Shown here in pieces: positions 57,803 to 64,000 of a stretch of 64,000 nt of DNA (positions are counted from its first letter, which is position 1; every line of letters begins with the position of its first letter). The notes below the pieces were generated by a model. That model saw only the letters and a program-made list of their open reading frames with translations. It was not told the origin of the DNA and did no database searches. The translations under genes were made by a program, and so were the position numbers. The stretch comes from Myotis daubentonii. Its lineage: Eukaryota; Chordata; Mammalia; Chiroptera; Vespertilionidae. The DNA is taken from contig NC_081861.1 of NCBI RefSeq assembly GCF_963259705.1, positions 104,525,726 through 104,589,725 of the forward strand, in the 5' to 3' direction.

Positions 57803-59237
57803 GAAAAAAGATGGCAGTTGATAGGATGGAGGTGAGGGAGAAGAAGTGAGTGAGGGGATAAAAGGAGAGTGTGTGGATGTGTGTGGTGTGTGTGTGAGTG
57901 AGTGAGGGACAGTTAAATCTGGCAGGAGTAGCAGGAGCTGACAGACCAGGCTCTCTTGGACAGGAAGAGATTACCATCGCTGCGGGCACTCCCCCAACTG
58001 CGGGACTCAGGCACGGAGCCCATGCCATCTAGAAGGGGAGAGTGGCCACTTCTAGGAACTCATCAGCACCACCACCCACACAGGCCTTGGACACCGCCCG
58101 CGACTCAGCAGCCACTCCAGCCAAAATCCTGCTGTCCCACCCTGAGACCCATGGCCATGGGACCTCCACCTCCAAAGGTGCACCGCTCCTGCATCAGTAA
58201 GTGCAACTTCCCCCCTCCCCAGCTGCAGACCTCCAGACTCCACAGATGCTCATTTCCATTGTGCAGGCCTCCTGGGCACACCACTCCATAGGCAGCTCTT
58301 GGGAGCCACCGTGAGCCCCCGCTGGGTGCAATCTTGGACAAACAGGGATGTACTCCCCCAGCTGTAGAAATACTGAATTCACTCATCCTGGATACCTGCC
58401 CACAGACACCTCGATTGCATGGCTTCAGTGCCAGGGCCTTTCAGAGTGCTTCAGCACACCACACTGGAAAACACCACAGGTGCCCCTGTGAGCCGCCACC
58501 ACAGGTGCAGCAGCAAAAACTTCAGTTTTCCTACCCCACAGCTGCAGAACTCTGGACATTACAGTCACACGCTTATTCAGCACGCAGGTCTCCCAAGCCC
58601 ACCGCTCCACAGGCAGCCCTTGGGCGCTGCTGTGAGCCCCCACTGGGCGTGCACTTATACAAACAAGGATGCACTGCTGGGCTGTAGAAACTCTGAATTC
58701 CCTCTTCTGGGATACCTGCTCACAGACACCACAATCCTGTGGCTTCAGTGCCAGACCCCTTCAGAGTGCATCAGTACACCCTGATGGAAAATGCACTGTG
58801 GGTGCCCCTGTGAGCCCCAACTGGGGACGCATATATCCAACCATGGAGGCAGCAGAAAAAGCTGAATTTGCCCTCCCCACAACTACAGAACTCTGGACAC
58901 CACAGTTCTACAGAACACAGGCCTCCTGAGCCCCACCACCCCAACAGACAACTCCTGGGTGCCACTGTGAGTCCCCACTGGGGATGCGTGATTTCAACAA
59001 AGGGCACAAGACAGCCAAAATTGGGACACCCCCCTCCATGGCTGCGGACTTCTAGACACCGCAGTTGTGCTTTTCCAGCTCACAGGCCTACATCAACAGA
59101 ACCCAAATACCTCAAGTAGGGACCTATGCTAGATGACCAAGCACAGGAGACCTGAGAGATCACACCAGTAACACAACCCCCAAAAGAACCTGGGTAGCAA
59201 AGCAATCGGATCTACAATTAAAACATTACAACAAAAC
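57803..59237 (+). mobile_element. L1 5'UTR with tandem monomers
   Basis: It starts near AAAGATGGCAGTTG and runs to the ORF1 start. GGCTTCAGTGCCAG recurs at 58431 and 58741 (310 bp apart), and GTGAGCCCC recurs at 58311, 58632, 58810 and 58967. This indicates at least two promoter monomers and partial units, comparable in principle to mouse L1 promoters. Start position is approximate. Confidence 0.7.
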
Positions 59238-60116
59238 ATGGGAAGACAAAAATTCAGTCCCCAAAGGAAAGAAAAAAAAGGATCACCAAAAAGGCAGTTA
59301 AATGAAATTGAGGCTAGAAACATGTCAGAGAAAGAGTTCAGAGTAATGGTTATAAGGATGCTCAAAAAGCTGGATAACAAATACACACAACTCAACGAGA
59401 ATTATAAGGTGCTGAATGAGAATGTCGCCAACATGAAAAGGAACCAAGAGGAAATGAATAACAACATAGCTGCAATAAAGACCACAATGAAAGGCTTAAA
59501 CAGTAGACTAGAAGACGCTGAGGAGCACATCAGCAAATTAGAAGACAAGGTAGGAAAAAAAACACAAACACAGCAGCAACTGGAAAGAAAATTTAAAAAG
59601 CAAGAGGAGAGCCTAAGGGAGCTTTGGAACACAAAACAAAGCAACATTCTCATAGTAGGGGTATCAGAAGGATACAAAGACAAGCAAGGAATAGAAAACC
59701 TGTTTGAAGAAATAATGACAGTAAACTTCCCTGATATTGGCAAGAACAAAACTATGCAAGTCCAAGAAACACATAGAGTCCCAAACAAGATGAACCCCAA
59801 AACACCAACACCAAGACACATCATAATTAAATTGGCAAATATCAAAAACAAAGTAAGAATATTAAAGGCTGCCAGAGAGAGACAGAAGGTTACCTACAAG
59901 GAATCTCCTATTGGAATATCAACTGATTTATCAACAGAAACACACCAGGTCAGAAGAGAATGGAATGAAATATACAAAGTGATGCAAAGCAAGGGACTGA
60001 ATGCAAGAAAACTATACCCAATAAGGCTATCATTCAAAATTGAAGGTGGAATTAGGAGCTTCACAGACAAAAAAAAAGGGCTAACAGAGTTTATTATCAC
60101 AAAGCCAACAATGTAA
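59238..60116 (+). CDS. L1 ORF1 protein, 292 codons, late premature stop
   Basis: This frame encodes the L1 RNA-binding chaperone that coats L1 RNA as a trimer and has nucleic-acid annealing activity in the cytoplasm and nucleus. It begins MGRQKFSPQRKEKKG, has a coiled coil to about residue 125 (for example LNSRLEDAEEHISKLEDKVG), an RRM around NILIVGVSEGYKDKQGIENL, and the C-terminal domain with RHIIIKLANIKNKVRILKAA and VRREWNEIYKVM. It stops at TKPTM*: ATGTAA replaces ATGCAA of the usual TMQEMLKG, removing only the last few residues. No frameshift interrupts it. Its ORF2 is not in the window: HAL1 elements interrupt the spacer. Confidence 0.85.
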   Translation: MGRQKFSPQRKEKKGSPKRQLNEIEARNMSEKEFRVMVIRMLKKLDNKYTQLNENYKVLNENVANMKRNQEEMNNNIAAIKTTMKGLNSRLEDAEEHISKLEDKVGKKTQTQQQLERKFKKQEESLRELWNTKQSNILIVGVSEGYKDKQGIENLFEEIMTVNFPDIGKNKTMQVQETHRVPNKMNPKTPTPRHIIIKLANIKNKVRILKAARERQKVTYKESPIGISTDLSTETHQVRREWNEIYKVMQSKGLNARKLYPIRLSFKIEGGIRSFTDKKKGLTEFIITKPTM

Positions 60117-60130
60117 GAAATGCTAAAGGG

Positions 60131-62037
60131 GAATTCTGGGAGAGAAACCAAGATGGCGGCATAGGTTAACACCGGAGATTGCTGCCTCAAACAACCACTT
60201 CAAAAAACAACTAAAGATGGAACAGCCATCATCCAGAACCACAGAAAGGCTGGCTGAGTGGAAATTCTACAACTATGAGGAAAGAGAATATCATACCCAG
60301 ACTCAGAGGAGGCGCAGTGCTGAAGTGAAATACTCAGGTGCAGAGTGCGCGTGAGCGGGCTGGCGGCGGAGGGCACGGTTGTTGTTTTCAATCGGGAGGG
60401 AGTTTCAGACTCTGAGCTCCAGATCCGGGTGAGTCTCTAGGGACCCAGACTCAAACGGGAGAAGCGGGACTGTCTGGCTTCAGTTGGAATTCGAAGGCAG
60501 CTTTCTCTCCGAGGTTTGCAGCGGTTGCTGGGACTCTGTGAGGCAGAGCCTCTAGGGACGGAACTGAGAGCAGCCATAACTGCTCACTCCGGCCCACCCT
60601 GTAGATCCCCAGGGACCCGCCCCGCCCAAGCCCTGCACAGAGCCATTTGCTGGATAGCCTCAGGCAAATGCTAGATTAGCACCGCCCTAGAGATCCAGAA
60701 CAGAAGCTCTCCCACTGCAGACACAGCGGACTCTCATAGCCAGTTAGCCTAGAGGTCAAATCACCCCCAGTATTGCCGACAACAATCAAGGCTTAACTAC
60801 AAGACTGCGCACAAAGACCACTAGGGGGTGTAACAAGAAAGCATAAAAAATGCGGAGACAAAGAAACAAGACCAAACTGTCAATGGAGGATATTGAGTTC
60901 AGAACCACACTTTCAAGGTCTCTTAAGAACTGTCTAGAAGCCGCCGATAAATGTAGTGAGATCCTCAAGAAAACTAATGAGACCCTCGATGTGATGATAA
61001 AGAACCAACTAGAAATTAAGCATACACGGACTGAAATAATGAATACTATACAGACTCCCAACAGCAGACCAGAGGAGCGCAAGAATCAAGGCAAAGATTT
61101 GAAATGCGAAGAAGCAAAAAACACCCAGACAGAAAAGCAAAATGAAAAAAGAATCCGAAAATACGAAGATAGTGTAAGGAGCCTCTGGGACAGCTTCAAG
61201 CGTACCAACATCAGAATTATAGGGGTGCCAGAAGATGAGAGAGAGCAAGATATTGAAAACCTATTTGAAGAAATAATGACAGAAAACTTCCCCCACCTGG
61301 TGAAAGAAATAGACTTACAGGTCCAGGAAGCGCAGAGAACCCCAAACAAAAGGAATCCAAAGAAGACCACACCAAGACACATCATCATTAAAATGCCAAG
61401 AGCAAAAGACAAAGAGAGACTCTTAAAAGCAGCAAGAGAAAGAAACTCAGTTACCTACAAGGGAATACCCATACGACTGTCAGCTGATTTCTCAACAGAA
61501 ACTTTGCAGGCCAGAAGGGAGTGGCAAGAAATATTCAAAGTGATGAATACCAAGAACCTACAACCAAGATTACTTTATCCAGCAAAGCTATCATTCAGAG
61601 CGGAAGGTCAGATAAAGAGCTTCACAGATAAGAAAAAGCTAAAGGAGTTCATCACCACCAAACCAGTATTATATGAAATGCTGAAAGGTATCCTTTAAGA
61701 AGAGGAAGAAGAAGAAAAAGGTAAAGATACAAATTATGAACAACAAACATGCATCTATCAACAAGTGAATCTAAGAATCAAGTGAATAAACAATCTGGTG
61801 ATCATAATAGAATCAGGGACATAAAAAGGGAATGGACTGACTGTTCTTGGGGGGGAAAGGGGTGTGGGAGATGCGGGAAGAGACTGGACAAAAATCGTGC
61901 ACCTATGGATGAGGACAGTGGGTGGGGAGTGAGGGCGGAGGGTGGGGCGGGAACTGGGAGGAGAGGAGTTATGGGGGGAAAAAGAGGAACAAATGTAATA
62001 ATCTGAACAATAAAGATTTAATTAAAAAAATGAAAAA
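60131..62037 (+). mobile_element. HAL1 (half-L1) copy 3, complete, intact ORF1
   Basis: This complete 1.9-kb element starts GAATTCTGGGAGAGAAACC and ends with an A-rich tail. Exact 16-bp target duplications AAGAAATGCTAAAGGG flank it (60115-60130 and 62038-62053). It has a 0.72-kb 5'UTR, a 282-codon ORF1 and a 0.34-kb 3'UTR with a G-rich tract (61849-61985), and no ORF2. It inserted in the ORF1 end of the surrounding L1. Confidence 0.95.
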
Positions 62038-64000
62038 AAGAAATGCTAAAGGGACTGTTGTAGAAAGAAGAAACAGAAAGGCAAGAAGGAACACAAACAT
62101 TAAGAATAAAAATGACCCTGGAAAAATCAAGATGGCGGTATAGGTAAACACTGGAAATTGCTGCCTCACACAACCACTTCAAAAATACAACTAAAAGACA
62201 AAACGGACATCATCCAGAACCAAAGGAAGGCTGGCTGAGTGGAAATTCTACAACTAGAAGGAAAGAGAAAAGCACACTGAGACTCAGAGGAGGTGCGGAA
62301 GTAAAGTGCAGAGGTATGGAGGTGCAAATGGAAAGGGCTGGCAACGGAGGACACAGTTGTCTTTTTCAATTGGGAGGAAGTCTCAAGCTCCCGACAGCTC
62401 CGAACTGCAGTTCCAGGCGAGTCTCTGGGGACCCAGACTCATACGGGGAGAACCAGGACTGTCTGGCATTGGGTGGAACTTGAGGGTGGCTTTCCCTCAG
62501 AGGTGCTTGCAGTGATTACCAGGACAATGAGACCCCGGGGACTCTTAGGGTAAGACTGAGGATAAGCCATAGCTGTTTTTTGGACCTGTTGATTCCCTGA
62601 GACCCTGCCCCACCCAAGCTGTGTACAGAGGCTTTTGCATATGAAAGGCCTGGCCCTTTGCAATCTAAAATTACCTAACAAACTGCAGCTGGGTCAGAGA
62701 GACCCAGAACTTCCAAGAGAAGGCCCAAGGCCCCACAGCAGCTTGCATTGCTTCACAGCTGGGCCTCATCTGGGCACCTCCAAACCCCAAACAAAGAAGA
62801 GGAATCTGCAGATCTCTCCATAGCTCCTGCTGGGTAGCCTCAGGCAGAGGCTAAATTAGTACCTCCTTAGAGATCCAAGAGCGAGTGTACCCAATGGTTA
62901 GAGTGGGACCATCCACATTATAACTCCTTAGATCCATAAGGGACACACTCAGGAGGCAGACTCAGTGAGTACCAAAGCCTCACTGAAGCAAGTCTTGCCC
63001 CAGAAGGGTGTCTCCAGCACAGAAGTTCTCCCACTGTAGACACAGCTGATTCCCACAGCTAATTGGGTGGAGGTCAATGCCTCCCAGTGATACCTACAAC
63101 CATCAAGGCTTAACTACAACAAGACTGTGCACAAAGCCCACAAAGGTGTGCACCAAGAGTGTCCACCTCAGGTAATTGGGGAGGCTGAGCCACTGGGCCT
63201 TATAGGACACCTAGCACAGAAAGTCACTCTACCAACACAGGGAAGCATAAAAAAAGTGGAGACAAAGAAACAGGTCACAAATGACAGAAATGGAGGAAAG
63301 AAAATGACTGGATATAGAGTTCAAAACCACACTTCTAAGGTTTTTCAAGAATTTTCAAGAAACCACTGATAAATTTAGTGAGACCCTCAAGAAATCTAGT
63401 GAGACCCTTGAGGATATGAAAAAGGACCAACTAGAAATTAAGTATACACTGACTGAAATAAAGAATATTATACAGAGTTCCAACAGCAGACTAGAGGATC
63501 ACAAGAATCAAGTCAAAGATTTGAAACACGAAGAAGCAAAAAACATCCACCGGAAAAACAAAGAGAAAAAAGAATCCAAAAATATGAAGATAGTGTAAGG
63601 ATCCTCTGGGACAACTTCAAGCATACCAACATCCGAATTATGAGGGTGCCAGAAGAAGTGAGAGAGAGCAAGATATTGAAAACCTATTTGAAGAAATAAT
63701 GACAGAAAATTTCCCTACCTGATGAAAGATATAGACTTACAAGTCCAGGAAGCAGAGAGAACCCCAAACAAAAGGAATTCAAAGAAGACCACACCAAGAC
63801 ACATCATGATTAAAATACCAAGAGCAAAAGACAAAGAGAGAATCTCAAAAGCAGCAAGAGAAAAACAGTCAACTACCTATAAGTGAGTACCCATACAATT
63901 GTCAGCTGATTTCTCAACAGAAACTATGCAGGCCAGGAGGGAGTGGCAAGAAATATTCAAAATGATGAATAGCAAGAACCTCCAACCAAGATTACTTTAC

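Overview
The window looks like a stretch of bat nuclear genome, most likely from a vesper bat (Vespertilionidae). Three things point there: many Helitron rolling-circle transposons (5' TC, 3' hairpin plus CTAG, inserted between A and T), tRNA-derived VES-type SINEs, and short hAT elements with 8-bp target duplications. LINE-1 copies and half-LINE-1 (HAL1) elements of a placental mammal make up most of the rest. Family names come from memory of these families; no database was searched.

I find no convincing host protein-coding gene. Almost all long open frames belong to L1 or HAL1, or to minisatellites inside Helitrons whose repeat length keeps several frames open.

Layout. 1-3.7 kb: an endogenous retroviral LTR end, then an old plus-strand L1 (5'UTR, ORF1, start of ORF2) interrupted by a SINE. 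3.7-20.1 kb: nested L1 copies, mostly minus strand, carrying two complete Helitrons, a solo LTR with 6-bp target duplications and a HAL1 with 12-bp duplications. 20.1-24.9 kb: mostly unique intergenic DNA with ancient MER5-like remains. 24.9-27.7 kb: an internal L1 fragment and a possible retrocopied 3' end. 27.7-29.2 kb: three Helitron units joined head to tail. 29.2-33.3 kb: a degenerate telomere-like CCCTAA region interrupted by a SINE, a HAL1, and a hAT that itself holds a SINE. 33.3-35.5 kb: mostly unique. 35.5-38.2 kb: a 2.5-kb minus-strand Helitron with a 60-bp tandem repeat and a possible captured exon, then a 130-bp Helitron remnant. 38.2-41 kb: mostly unique, with MIR, VES and a clean 224-bp hAT. 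41-53.2 kb: old and younger L1 copies with inserted SINEs, a 101-bp HAL1 tail and Helitrons, plus 1.6 kb of AT-rich unique sequence. 53.2-56.8 kb: convergent Helitrons, a solo LTR and a composite Helitron. 57.8-64 kb: a plus-strand L1 with a nearly complete ORF1, interrupted by a HAL1 with an intact 282-codon ORF1, followed by a second HAL1 that runs off the window.

Mechanistically the window records several mobilisation systems. L1 and HAL1 move by target-primed reverse transcription; VES SINEs use L1 proteins in trans; Helitrons move by rolling-circle transfer; hAT and a possible mariner move by cut-and-paste; LTRs come from retroviral integration. Nesting gives relative ages. The strongest items are the HAL1 with an open ORF1, the same Helitron-Helitron junction at two loci, and the interstitial telomere-like tract.
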